Notes: a model not told the origin generated them from the letters alone. DNA of 7,362 nt from Candidatus Margulisiibacteriota bacterium (GCA_030616825.1 JAUWWO010000014.1:1-7362), one strand, 5' to 3'. Counted from the stretch's first letter, positions 1 through 6,161 are shown. Program-made: numbers and translations.

Positions 1-1782
1 CGCTGGAAACTTAACGGCATTCCAGTGACAGCGAGCGACAAAAACGAAGAAAGACCAGAAATAACATGGACGCCCGATGGAGGAGCGATAATCTCCTGGA
101 CATCAAGACGCGGAGATCGCTCTCAACTCTATGCGCAGAAAATCAACGCCTCTGGTGAACTTATCTGGGGGGGCGAAGGTGTTGCAGTCTCCGAGACCGA
201 TGGCAATCAGGAGCATCATAAAATCATAACTTCTGGCGATGGCGGAGCTGTAATAGTTTGGGAAGATACAAGGCGCGGTCCAAAAAATATATATACCCAG
301 AAAATCGCTGAAAGTGGCTTGATTCTATGGGGTCTTGATGGCATCCCCATATGCACTATCGATGATGATTGCGAGCTTCCAGGGCTTTCGGAGAGTGAAA
401 CTGATGGAACGATAATAGTCTGGCAGGACAGGAGGGCTGGCAACCTTGATATATATGCACAAGGTGTGGCAGTCGACGGAAGCATAGAATGGGAGAAAAA
501 TGGCGCTCTCATAAATTCAAGCCTTGGCAGCGTTGCGCAGCAGAATCCAAAGATCGCTTATGACGAAGAGTACCATCACGTTGTAATTTGGGAAGATGGA
601 AGATCCGGTTATACTGACATCTATACCCAGAAGATAGCTCCTTCAGGGAAGCTCCTCTGGGGGAGGGATGGCCTGGCAATTGTACAATTTCCGGGAGTCC
701 AGAGAAATCCACAAATAACACATGCAGGTGAAGGGTCGATGATCGTGGCATGGGAGGACCGGAGAAGCGGAAAAAATTGGGATATCTATGCACAAAAGAT
801 TTCAAAGGAAGGGGGTCTCCTTTGGGAGCGTGAAGGAGTCCTGGCTTCAAAATCATCTTTCTCGAAAAGCAAACCCAAGATCATCCAAGATGGATCTGGT
901 GGCACGATACTCGTGTGGCAGGAAGATCGCGGAACGTTGCGACAAGATATCTATGCCCAAAGGATCAACTCTAAAGGTGCGCCTCTCTGGGGAGACGAAG
1001 GAATCCCAGTATGTCAATCTCCAAGCGACCAGGTAAACCCAGCCCTTGCAAGCGATTGGGAGGGGGGAGCGATTATCACCTGGGTTGACTACAGAACAGG
1101 AATATTTAATCCCGACATATATGCTCAAAAGATAGGCCCCGAGGGAATATCTACTTGGAAGGAAAATGGAGTTCCTGTATGTACTGCTCCGGATTCTCAG
1201 AAGTCTCCGGATATAGTGGAGAATGGTGGGGGCGGAGCCATTATCTCCTGGTCAGACAAAGGCGGTGGGGACTACGATATATATGCACAGATAATAGATC
1301 GATTTGGAAAACCAACTTTAACCTTAGATGGGATTCCAGTGTGTCAGGCACCCGGAACTCAAAGAAGTCCAAAAATGGTAAGCGATGGTTCCGGCGGAAC
1401 GATAATCGTTTGGAACGACTTTCGTAATGCAAACTGGGATATCTATGCACAAATGATGAATTCCAGTGGAATCCTTCTATGGGAGGAAGGGGGCCTCCCA
1501 ATCTGCACCGCACCGCTCACACAGTATTCCCCTGAACTCGTGACTGGCGATTGGGGAACGATTATAACCTGGGAGGACTACAGCAATGCAAAAAACTATA
1601 ACATCTATGCCCAGAAGCTCAGTTTACTTGGAGAGTCTCTGTGGCAGAAGGATGGGATCGCTGTGTGCTCTGGGCCAGATGGACAAAGAAACCCCCAAAT
1701 TGCACCCAACGGAGAAGGCGGCGCAGTCATCGCCTGGGAAGATTACCGTGCTGGAGGTTTTGGAATCTACGCGCAAAAAATA
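1..1782 (+). repeat. Eleven tandem 54-56-codon protein repeats (Y-A-Q motif)
   Basis: The tyrosine codon of the (I/L)-Y-(A/T)-Q motif recurs at 130, 292, 454, 622, 787, 952, 1120, 1282, 1444, 1606 and 1768. The spacings are 162, 162, 168, 165, 165, 168, 162, 162, 162 and 162 bases, all multiples of three. The DNA has diverged (tat/tac, gca/gcg/gcc/gct and acc all occur) while the protein motif is kept, so this is an old duplication under selection and not a recent expansion. The first visible unit is cut by the window edge. The last ends at the gene's C-terminus, so more repeats may lie upstream. Confidence 0.9.
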
Positions 1783-1803
1783 AAAGTGATAAAACTGGAG
1801 TAG
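1..1803 (+). CDS. Repeat-rich, probably extracytoplasmic beta-propeller-like protein (3' part; 5' end outside window)
   Basis: The reading frame is open from base 1 to a TAG at 1801-1803, giving 600 residues. The GTG at 25 is an internal valine: the upstream residues (W-x-x-N-G-I-P-V) already match the repeat pattern, so the true start lies outside the window. The protein is almost wholly built of about eleven 54-56-residue repeats. Each has a G-G-x-I-I-x-W-x-D-x-R strand, then D-I-Y-A-Q-K-I, then G-x-x-L-W-x-x-x-G, then P-V-C, and ends near Q-x-x-P. Such short all-beta repeats suggest propeller blades. The protein stops at Y-A-Q-K-I plus five residues, so there is no C-terminal sorting domain, LPxTG motif or membrane anchor. 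The next gene, for an exported phosphodiester-glycosidase-like protein, follows at once and may be co-translated, which fits a role in the envelope or outside the cell. Similar D-I-Y-A-Q repeats are known to me only from uncharacterised secreted proteins, so no substrate or binding role can be given. The frame and repeats are certain; the propeller fold is inference. Confidence 0.9.
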   Translation, partial: RWKLNGIPVTASDKNEERPEITWTPDGGAIISWTSRRGDRSQLYAQKINASGELIWGGEGVAVSETDGNQEHHKIITSGDGGAVIVWEDTRRGPKNIYTQKIAESGLILWGLDGIPICTIDDDCELPGLSESETDGTIIVWQDRRAGNLDIYAQGVAVDGSIEWEKNGALINSSLGSVAQQNPKIAYDEEYHHVVIWEDGRSGYTDIYTQKIAPSGKLLWGRDGLAIVQFPGVQRNPQITHAGEGSMIVAWEDRRSGKNWDIYAQKISKEGGLLWEREGVLASKSSFSKSKPKIIQDGSGGTILVWQEDRGTLRQDIYAQRINSKGAPLWGDEGIPVCQSPSDQVNPALASDWEGGAIITWVDYRTGIFNPDIYAQKIGPEGISTWKENGVPVCTAPDSQKSPDIVENGGGGAIISWSDKGGGDYDIYAQIIDRFGKPTLTLDGIPVCQAPGTQRSPKMVSDGSGGTIIVWNDFRNANWDIYAQMMNSSGILLWEEGGLPICTAPLTQYSPELVTGDWGTIITWEDYSNAKNYNIYAQKLSLLGESLWQKDGIAVCSGPDGQRNPQIAPNGEGGAVIAWEDYRAGGFGIYAQKIKVIKLE

Positions 1804-1811
1804 TAAGAATT
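1797..1811 (+). promoter_or_regulatory. Ribosome binding site and putative ATT start of the glycosidase-like gene
   Basis: A GGAG at 1797-1800 ends the upstream gene and abuts its TAG stop (1801-1803). The ATT at 1809-1811 lies 8 nt after it, an ideal spacing, and opens a typical signal peptide (S-F-K-R-I-N-L-W-I-L-L...). In this frame there is no ATG, GTG or TTG between the GTG at 1665 and the ATG at 2055. The arrangement also suggests translational coupling to the upstream gene. An ATG misread as ATT would look the same. Confidence 0.55.
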
Positions 1812-3176
1812 TCTTTCAAAAGAATTAATCTGTGGATTTTACTTGTCTGTCTGTCGACTGTCTTCATACTACTACCTCAAAAAAGCACATATTCAAAGGA
1901 GTTTCGCTGGAGCAAAGATATCTCCCCCGAGATCAAATACACTCACATAAAAAGGTTCTTAAGCCGTGGTCCTTTACATATATATATATTAAAGATAGAC
2001 ATCTCTAATCCAAGCGTAAACTTAAGGCCTGCGATCGCTAAACGAAAGATAGGCATGATCGAGAGGGTTGATAGCATAGCCAAAAGAGAAAACGCTATAG
2101 TGGCGATAAACGGCTCATTTTTTGAGTCGAGGAGAACCCCGCACCTTCCGGTGGGGATATTGATCGCTGATGGAGCAGTTATAAATAAGTCCCTCTTGAA
2201 CCGTACAGCGATGGGAATAACTAACAGTGGAGATATCATCTTCGGCATCCCGAAGATAAAGGGAGAGGTTCTTATCCCGGTGACAAAAAAGCGTTTCGAG
2301 ATATGGGGGGTGAACAGACCGCGAAAGCAAGATGAGGTAATCCTCTACACCCCAGAATATGGCAAGACCTCCAAGACGAATAAATGGGGCAAGGAAGTCA
2401 TCGTCTCAAAAGGCAAAGTAGTTGCGCACTCGATCGGAAACTCAGAGATCCCAGCTGATGGCTGTGTGTTGTCGTTTCACGGACGGTCGAGAAAACTCAT
2501 AGAAAAACTTCGCGTCGGTTCAGACATCGTCATAACCTTTGGATTAAATGAAGACTGGGAGATGGTCGACCATGCGATCACTGGTGGCCCTCTATTACTG
2601 AAGGATAGTAAGGTAATGGTAAAGCGTAGTGTCATAGCAGAAAAGTTTGGGGGACTGATCCTAAAACCAACCGCACGGACAGCTGTGGGAAAAGACAAAT
2701 CCGGAAGACTTCTGCTTTTCGTAGTTGACAAGAGGCGGGGAATAAGCATTGGTGTTACCTTTAGCGAGCTTGCAGGGATCATGAGAGAAGAAGGCGCTGT
2801 AGAGGGTATGGCTCTCGATGGTGGGGGAACCTCAACGATGGTCATAGACGGCGAAATAAAGAATTATCCAATGTATGGCTACCCTGTCGGCGTGAGCAAT
2901 GCTCTGATTGTAGAAAAAGCCGGTTATAAATATATAGCCAGAAAACCGTTGTCTAAACCTAAGCCTCAACCTCAACCTGAATCTCAACCTATATCAATAA
3001 AAAAGGTTAAGGCTGAGGTTAAGGAAGCAGTTCCAGAATGGGCAGTGCTTTTTGAGGCAACCACAGAAGCCGAAGCAAAGGATGCGCTCATTGATATCTA
3101 TGAGAAGTTAATTTTGCCGATGTTTGTGACATGGGAAGTGGAGGGGTTATCCGGTAATCAGGTTATCCGGGACTAG
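1809..3176 (+). CDS. Exported phosphodiester glycosidase (NAGPA/PF09992) family protein, probable AUU start
   Basis: From the ATT at 1809 the product is 455 residues. Residues 1-29 form a signal peptide or N-terminal anchor (K-R, then a hydrophobic stretch at 8-23). The NAGPA domain covers about 45-375, with hallmarks A-I-N-G-S-F-F at 99-105, T-G-G-P-L-L at 258-263, A-R-T-A-V-G at 289-294 and A-L-D-G-G-G-T-S-T-M at 335-344. The last is the family signature. Relatives include the mammalian uncovering enzyme, which removes N-acetylglucosamine from a phosphodiester, and bacterial exopolysaccharide or envelope proteins. The substrate here is unknown, but it should lie outside the cytoplasm. A Pro/Gln/Glu/Lys linker (about 380-395) leads to a charged tail (about 400-440, P-E-W-A-V-L-F-E-A-T-T-E-A-E-A-K) faintly like the start of a SPOR domain. 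The last 12 or so codons are read from an octamer repeat. A start at the GTG of 1641 or 1665 would add an Arg/Trp-rich out-of-frame copy of the upstream repeats before the signal peptide, and the ATG at 2055 would cut into the domain. The family call is firm; the start is not. Confidence 0.85.
   Translation: MSFKRINLWILLVCLSTVFILLPQKSTYSKEFRWSKDISPEIKYTHIKRFLSRGPLHIYILKIDISNPSVNLRPAIAKRKIGMIERVDSIAKRENAIVAINGSFFESRRTPHLPVGILIADGAVINKSLLNRTAMGITNSGDIIFGIPKIKGEVLIPVTKKRFEIWGVNRPRKQDEVILYTPEYGKTSKTNKWGKEVIVSKGKVVAHSIGNSEIPADGCVLSFHGRSRKLIEKLRVGSDIVITFGLNEDWEMVDHAITGGPLLLKDSKVMVKRSVIAEKFGGLILKPTARTAVGKDKSGRLLLFVVDKRRGISIGVTFSELAGIMREEGAVEGMALDGGGTSTMVIDGEIKNYPMYGYPVGVSNALIVEKAGYKYIARKPLSKPKPQPQPESQPISIKKVKAEVKEAVPEWAVLFEATTEAEAKDALIDIYEKLILPMFVTWEVEGLSGNQVIRD
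2952..2993 (+). repeat. Hexanucleotide array encoding a Pro-Gln/Lys linker
   Basis: Seven consecutive hexamers (tctaaa, cctaag, cctcaa, cctcaa, cctgaa, tctcaa, cctata) share the pattern YCTNAR except in the last. They encode alternating Pro/Ser and Lys/Gln/Glu, a flexible linker between the NAGPA domain and the C-terminal tail. The repeat is in frame, so slippage would change linker length without breaking the gene. Confidence 0.75.
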
Positions 3177-3225
3177 GATATCAGGAGATCTGGAGATCGG
3201 GAACGTACCGGCTACCCGGATAACC
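3145..3225. repeat. Degenerate octanucleotide array (GGNNATCN) across the 3' end of the glycosidase-like gene
   Basis: The DNA divides into consecutive units: GGTTATCC 3145-3152, GGTAATCA 3153-3160, GGTTATCC 3161-3168, GGGACTA 3169-3175 (one base short), GGATATCA 3176-3183, GGAGATCT 3184-3191, GGAGATCG 3192-3199 and GGAACGTA 3200-3207. The remainder, 3208-3225, reads as octamers on the other strand (GGTTATCC, GGGTAGCC), so the array changes orientation. The first four units hold the last codons and the TAG stop (3174-3176) of the upstream gene; the rest is intergenic. It looks like a dispersed short-repeat element, but no second copy is in the window. Confidence 0.75.
3161..3225. repeat. Perfect 11-bp inverted repeat between convergent genes
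   Basis: GGTTATCCGGG at 3161-3171 is the exact reverse complement of CCCGGATAACC at 3215-3225, with 43 nt between. The octamer copy at 3145-3154 (GGTTATCCGG) can pair with the same right arm over 10 bp, so two hairpins compete. The element lies between the stop of the plus-strand gene (3176) and that of the minus-strand tautomerase (3240). It could protect or end transcripts from both sides, but neither side has the T-tract of a classical rho-independent terminator. Confidence 0.7.
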
Positions 3226-3239
3226 AAAAATATCAGTGC

Positions 3240-3431
3240 TTAGAATTTAATCTTACTTGCCTGTTTCCCACCTATTCCCCAATCATGCTTCTTGTAATCC
3301 TGGATTATGACCTGCACAGCTTCTGGTGGGCAGCCGATCGCATCGCATACGGCTTTAGTAACAGCGGTTAGCATTTTTTCTTTTTGTTCAGGTGTTCTGC
3401 CTTCCCATAAATCTATTTTTACTATTGGCAT
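3240..3431 (-). CDS. 4-oxalocrotonate tautomerase family protein
   Basis: A 63-residue protein, the usual length of 4-OT subunits, which form hexamers of trimeric symmetry in the cytoplasm. After removal of Met, Pro1 is the family's catalytic base (P-I-V-K-I at the N-terminus). Arg11 is kept in the W-E-G-R-T sequence, and the G-I-G-G turn is at 51-54. Arg39 of classical 4-OT, which takes part in catalysis, is Gln here (V-Q-V-I-I), and Phe50 is Trp. The fold and some tautomerase activity are therefore likely, but catabolic 4-oxalocrotonate tautomerase activity is doubtful; no aromatic meta-cleavage genes are present. The ATG has a strong ribosome binding site. The gene lies 12 bp after metK on the same strand and very probably shares its transcript. 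Its 3' end faces the octamer array. Confidence 0.9.
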   Translation of the reverse strand: MPIVKIDLWEGRTPEQKEKMLTAVTKAVCDAIGCPPEAVQVIIQDYKKHDWGIGGKQASKIKF

Positions 3432-3438
3432 TGATGCG

Positions 3439-3445
3439 CCTCCTC
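3439..3445 (-). promoter_or_regulatory. Strong Shine-Dalgarno (GAGGAGG) of the tautomerase gene
   Basis: GAGGAGG on the minus strand lies 7 nt before the ATG and overlaps the TGA stop of metK (3446-3444). This confirms the start and suggests translational coupling of the two genes. Confidence 0.85.
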
Positions 3446-4649
3446 ACGCTTTTTCCGCTGCTTTCCGGAGTTCCTTCGCCTTATCCGTCTTCTCCCACGG
3501 AAGATCCAAATCATCGCGCCCAAAGTGCCCATATGTTGCAACCTGTCTGTACAAGGGCCTTCTGAGTTTCAGGTTCTTTATTATCAATCCAGGACGAAGA
3601 TCAAAGTGTTCGCTTACAATTTCCCCTAACCTGTCATCCGGAATTTTCCCTGTGCCAAATGTATCTACCATTACTGACAGCGGCTTTGCAACGCCAATAG
3701 CATATGCAACCTGAATTTCTACCCGCTGAGCAAGACCAGCAGCAATTATATTCTTTGCAACATACCGGGCTCCATACCCACCAGAACGGTCAACTTTTGT
3801 CGGGTCTTTGCCTGAAAAACATCCTCCGCCATGACGGGAGTACCCTCCATAGGTATCCACTATGACCTTTCTACCAGTAACTCCTGTGTCCCCTTGAGGC
3901 CCTCCGATTACAAATCTTCCGGTAGGGTTAACATAATATTTAATTTTTTTATCTACCATCTCCTTTGGAAGGATTGGCTGAATCACATGCTTAATCACAT
4001 CTTCTTTAACTTTATCAGTGGCCACATCAGGCGCGTGCTGTGCAGCAATAAGTACCGTATCCACTCTCATGGCCTTTCCACCATCATATTCAATAGTTAC
4101 TTGTGATTTGCCATCAGGTCTTAAGTATGGCAGTATTCCCTTGCCTCTAACTTCTGCAAGACCCTTAGCAAGCTTATGCGCAAGAGTTATGGGAAGGGGC
4201 ATAAGCTCTGGAGTTTCATTACACGCAAATCCAAACATCAGCCCTTGGTCTCCCGCCCCAAGTCCTTCCAGGTCTTCCTTGATGACCTCTCCTCCCCTTA
4301 TCTCGAGGGCTTTGTCCACTCCTCTGGCTATATCCTTTGACTGCTCCTTGATAGAAACCAGTACTCCTGTGGTCTCATAATCGAAACCAAATTTCGCGTC
4401 AGTATACCCGATCTCTTTTATCACCTTTCGCGCGATATCTGGAATCTCCACGTAGCAACCAGTGGTGATCTCTCCAGCAACAATGCAAAGACCGGTGGTG
4501 ACCAGACATTCAACTGCAACACGACCAAGCGGGTCCTTTTTCATTATCTCATCCACTATCGCATCCGATATCTGATCACAGATCTTATCAGGATGCCCCT
4601 CTGTAACAGATTCTGAGGTAAACAAGTGTTTTGTATTTGGCAATAGCAT
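3444..4649 (-). CDS. metK: S-adenosylmethionine synthetase
   Basis: This cytoplasmic enzyme makes S-adenosylmethionine from methionine and ATP, with release of phosphate and pyrophosphate. It supplies methyl groups and polyamine synthesis. The 401 residues cover the whole family length. Landmarks are [13 protein letters not shown] (10-22, ATP and metal binding), [10 protein letters not shown] (131-140), and [16 protein letters not shown] (274-289, the P-loop-like triphosphate site). No domain is broken. Position 277 is Cys where many homologues have Ala. Two starts are possible: the ATG at 4649, which abuts the GGGGGAG ribosome site, and a TTG two codons on (4643), which sits 6 nt from it and gives an N-terminus closer to typical MetK. 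The tautomerase gene follows 12 bp downstream. A promoter at 4695-4723 leaves a leader of about 40 nt, so no SAM riboswitch fits between it and the gene. Confidence 0.97.
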   Translation of the reverse strand: MLLPNTKHLFTSESVTEGHPDKICDQISDAIVDEIMKKDPLGRVAVECLVTTGLCIVAGEITTGCYVEIPDIARKVIKEIGYTDAKFGFDYETTGVLVSIKEQSKDIARGVDKALEIRGGEVIKEDLEGLGAGDQGLMFGFACNETPELMPLPITLAHKLAKGLAEVRGKGILPYLRPDGKSQVTIEYDGGKAMRVDTVLIAAQHAPDVATDKVKEDVIKHVIQPILPKEMVDKKIKYYVNPTGRFVIGGPQGDTGVTGRKVIVDTYGGYSRHGGGCFSGKDPTKVDRSGGYGARYVAKNIIAAGLAQRVEIQVAYAIGVAKPLSVMVDTFGTGKIPDDRLGEIVSEHFDLRPGLIIKNLKLRRPLYRQVATYGHFGRDDLDLPWEKTDKAKELRKAAEKA

Positions 4650-4658
4650 CTCCCCCTT
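4641..4658 (-). promoter_or_regulatory. metK ribosome binding site with two candidate starts
   Basis: On the minus strand AAGGGGGAG (4658-4650) runs straight into ATG (4649-4647). This leaves 0-2 nt of spacing, while the in-frame TTG at 4643-4641 is 6 nt away. Spacing favours the TTG; codon preference favours the ATG. Either way the protein differs by only two residues. Confidence 0.5.
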
Positions 4659-4674
4659 AATTCTTAATCCTTAA
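4654..4674 (-). repeat. Three heptamer repeats (TTAAGRR) in the metK leader
   Basis: On the minus strand TTAAGGA, TTAAGAA and TTAAGGG follow one another directly, and the last supplies part of the metK Shine-Dalgarno. They lie within the predicted 5' untranslated region. They might bind a regulator or the ribosome, or be a chance AT-rich duplication. Confidence 0.5.
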
Positions 4675-4694
4675 CCTTTATTTGAACAGCCGTC

Positions 4695-4723
4695 AATATA
4701 TCACTTTAAAAAGAAGTGTTCAA
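4695..4723 (-). promoter_or_regulatory. Predicted sigma-70-type promoter of metK
   Basis: Read on the minus strand: -35 TTGAAC (4723-4718), 17-bp spacer, -10 TATATT (4700-4695). This is 4 of 6 and 5 of 6 matches to consensus. The start of transcription would be near 4688, about 39 nt before the ATG. It is the best match in the 131-bp divergent spacer for this strand. Confidence 0.6.
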
Positions 4724-4728
4724 GAGAG

Positions 4729-4757
4729 TTTCATTGCTTTGCCCTGTGTCGTATAAT
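4729..4757 (+). promoter_or_regulatory. Predicted promoter of the M15 peptidase-like/xer pair
   Basis: A perfect -10 TATAAT lies at 4752-4757. The -35 at 17-bp spacing is poor (TTTCAT, 4729-4734). Transcription would begin near 4764, leaving a leader of only about 17 nt before the ATG at 4781, with no clear Shine-Dalgarno. The spacer is shared with the metK promoter on the other strand. Confidence 0.5.
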
Positions 4758-4780
4758 ATGATAAAATAAAAGTAGAAATT

Positions 4781-5212
4781 ATGGGAAACTTAAGTGAAAG
4801 TTTCAATTACAAGGACTTCACCTGCAAGTGCCCATCCTGCAAAGGCGGTGGAGAATATAAGGTACATCTTGGTCTCGTTGGAGCTCTTGAGATGATAGCA
4901 ACACACTTCAAGAGGAAGCCAAGGATAATCTCAGGATATAGATGCGAGGACTCTGCAGAAAAGATAACCGGAACAAAGAGGAGTCTCCACACCCTTGGAA
5001 AGGCAGCTCATATTGTAATCGATGGAGTATCCCTTGCCCAACTCTATAAATTTGTGAGAGAAATTCCAGAGATCAAAGGTCTTGGTCTTTATCCAAAAGA
5101 CAATTTTATCCATGTGGATACAAGAGCGGGAGACAGAGTGGAATGGGTGAAGGAAGGAGACTCTTACAATCCCCTGCCCCTTGAAAAGAGAAAGCAATAT
5201 GGGCTGATATAA
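4781..5212 (+). CDS. Small M15-family peptidase-like protein (M15_3/D,D-carboxypeptidase-like)
   Basis: A 143-residue protein resembling the zinc D,D-peptidases that cut peptidoglycan cross-links. The pattern is an N-terminal F-x-x-K-D-F-T-C-x-C region (8-17), I-I-S-G-Y-R (49-54), S-L-H-T-L-G-K-A-A-H (68-77), G-L-G-L-Y-P (100-105) and F-I-H-V-D-T-R (109-115). His70 and His111 match the usual zinc ligands. The third ligand, normally Asp in S-x-H-x-x-G-x-A-x-D, is His77, so metal binding may be changed or activity lost. Cys15, Cys17 and Cys20 form a small cluster of unknown role. There is no signal peptide, so export would need another route. The ATG at 4781 opens the frame shortly after the TATAAT, with weak ribosome binding. 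The xer gene begins 2 nt after the stop, so the two are very likely one transcript. The family is fairly sure; activity and role are not. Confidence 0.75.
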   Translation: MGNLSESFNYKDFTCKCPSCKGGGEYKVHLGLVGALEMIATHFKRKPRIISGYRCEDSAEKITGTKRSLHTLGKAAHIVIDGVSLAQLYKFVREIPEIKGLGLYPKDNFIHVDTRAGDRVEWVKEGDSYNPLPLEKRKQYGLI

Positions 5213-5214
5213 CT

Positions 5215-6120
5215 ATGGCCTCGATGAAAGAGCACATCGAAAGCTTCATTTCCTCGTTAAAAGAGGAACGCAACCTTTCACCATATACCACAAAGAATTA
5301 CAAAATCGACCTGAAACAACTCCTAAACTATTTAAGTAGTAAGGGCTCGCTTTTTTTAACTCCTTCCCGTATCGATCACGAAGTAGCCAGGAGATTTCTC
5401 ATATATCTAGAGAAACAGCGTTACAGCCGCAGGTCGCTCGCACGCAAGATCGCTGCTTGCAGATCTTTATTTAAATATCTTGTAAGAGAAGGAGAAGCCA
5501 AGGTAAACCCGTTTAAGCTCATCTCAACACCAAAGCTCAAGAAGAAGTTGCCAAATTTTCTGTATATGGATGAGATAAACAGACTGTTGGAGAAGCCAAG
5601 TCCCTCTTCCCCGAGAGGGCTTCGTGACAGGGCAATACTCGAGCTTCTTTACGCAACAGGGATTAGGATTTCAGAACTTATAAAACTCACTACAAGCGAC
5701 GTGGATCTAACTGAGGGGGAGGCTCGCGTGCTTGGTAAGGGAAGAAAGGAACGAATAGTGCTGCTGGGGAGTGAGGCAATCAAAGCCTTGAAGAAATATC
5801 TAGCGCAAGGCAGGAGACCACTGAACAAATTGGGAAGAAAACCTCTATTCATAAGCAGACAGGGCAGTCCCTTAAGTGAAAGAAGCGTACAGAGGATGAT
5901 ATCCCATTATTCAAGGAAGGCCGGGATAGGAAGGCGTGTTACTCCCCACACCCTCCGCCACACATTTGCCACACATCTTTTAGAAGGAGGTGCGGATCTT
6001 CGTAGCGTCCAGGAACTTTTGGGCCACGGCTCGCTTTCAACAACCCAGATGTATACTCACATTACCAAGGAGAGATTGAAATCAATATACGATAGTTTTC
6101 ATCCGAGGGCGAGGAAGTAG
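5215..6120 (+). CDS. Tyrosine recombinase, XerC/XerD-like
   Basis: A 301-residue site-specific recombinase of the usual Xer length. The N-terminal SAM-like DNA-binding domain (about 5-90) is followed by the catalytic domain (about 110-295). All active-site residues are visible: Arg151 (G-I-R-I-S-E-L), Lys175 (G-K-G-R-K-E-R), His245 and Arg248 (H-T-L-R-H-T-F-A-T-H), His271 (L-G-H-G-S-L) and the nucleophile Tyr280 (Q-M-Y-T-H). Xer proteins resolve chromosome dimers at dif; this gene alone cannot be assigned to XerC, XerD or the single-protein XerH/S types. ATGs at 5215 and 5224 are both possible. The first lies 2 nt after the M15 stop, and neither has a strong Shine-Dalgarno, which suggests coupled translation. 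No attachment repeats or phage genes adjoin it, so a housekeeping role is more likely than a mobile-element integrase. Confidence 0.93.
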   Translation: MASMKEHIESFISSLKEERNLSPYTTKNYKIDLKQLLNYLSSKGSLFLTPSRIDHEVARRFLIYLEKQRYSRRSLARKIAACRSLFKYLVREGEAKVNPFKLISTPKLKKKLPNFLYMDEINRLLEKPSPSSPRGLRDRAILELLYATGIRISELIKLTTSDVDLTEGEARVLGKGRKERIVLLGSEAIKALKKYLAQGRRPLNKLGRKPLFISRQGSPLSERSVQRMISHYSRKAGIGRRVTPHTLRHTFATHLLEGGADLRSVQELLGHGSLSTTQMYTHITKERLKSIYDSFHPRARK

Positions 6121-6132
6121 CGCCTTACGCAA

Positions 6133-6161
6133 TTGACAAAAACACGGCGACCTACTATAAT
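6133..6161 (+). promoter_or_regulatory. Perfect-consensus sigma-70 promoter of the DUF177-rpmF-plsX cluster
   Basis: TTGACA at 6133-6138 and TATAAT at 6156-6161 are separated by exactly 17 bp: 12 of 12 consensus bases and the optimal spacer. Transcription should begin near 6168, about 37 nt before the ATG at 6205. The promoter also settles the start of the next gene, since the in-frame TTG at 6133 is the -35 box itself. Confidence 0.85.

Noticed and set aside
216..1513. Several minus- and plus-strand open frames inside the repeat protein (216-512, 509-856, 853-1128 and 1241-1513 minus; 788-1036 and 1155-1427 plus)
   Set aside because: They mirror the regular repeat coding, show no family motif, and lack ribosome sites; the overlapping frame is plainly the coding one.
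1641..1808. Start of the NAGPA-family gene at GTG 1641 or 1665
   Set aside because: The added residues are an Arg/Trp-rich out-of-frame reading of the upstream repeats, placed before a signal peptide, so they cannot be a natural N-terminus.
3145..3225. CRISPR array or rho-independent terminator at the octamer repeats
   Set aside because: Units are 8 bp without spacers, so not CRISPR. The inverted repeat has a 43-nt loop and no T-tract on either exit side, so it is not a classical terminator.
3307..3714. Plus-strand frame of 135 codons across the tautomerase and the end of metK
   Set aside because: It is antisense to two clearly recognised genes and has no motif of its own; the same holds for plus-strand frames at 3831-4106 and 4018-4380.
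4650..4780. SAM riboswitch upstream of metK
   Set aside because: The whole divergent spacer is 131 bp and the predicted leader is about 39 nt. I see no SAM-I type paired helices or terminator there.
5215..6120. Integrase of a prophage or integrative element
   Set aside because: Length and motifs match Xer, no attachment-site repeats or phage genes were seen, and the flanks are housekeeping genes.
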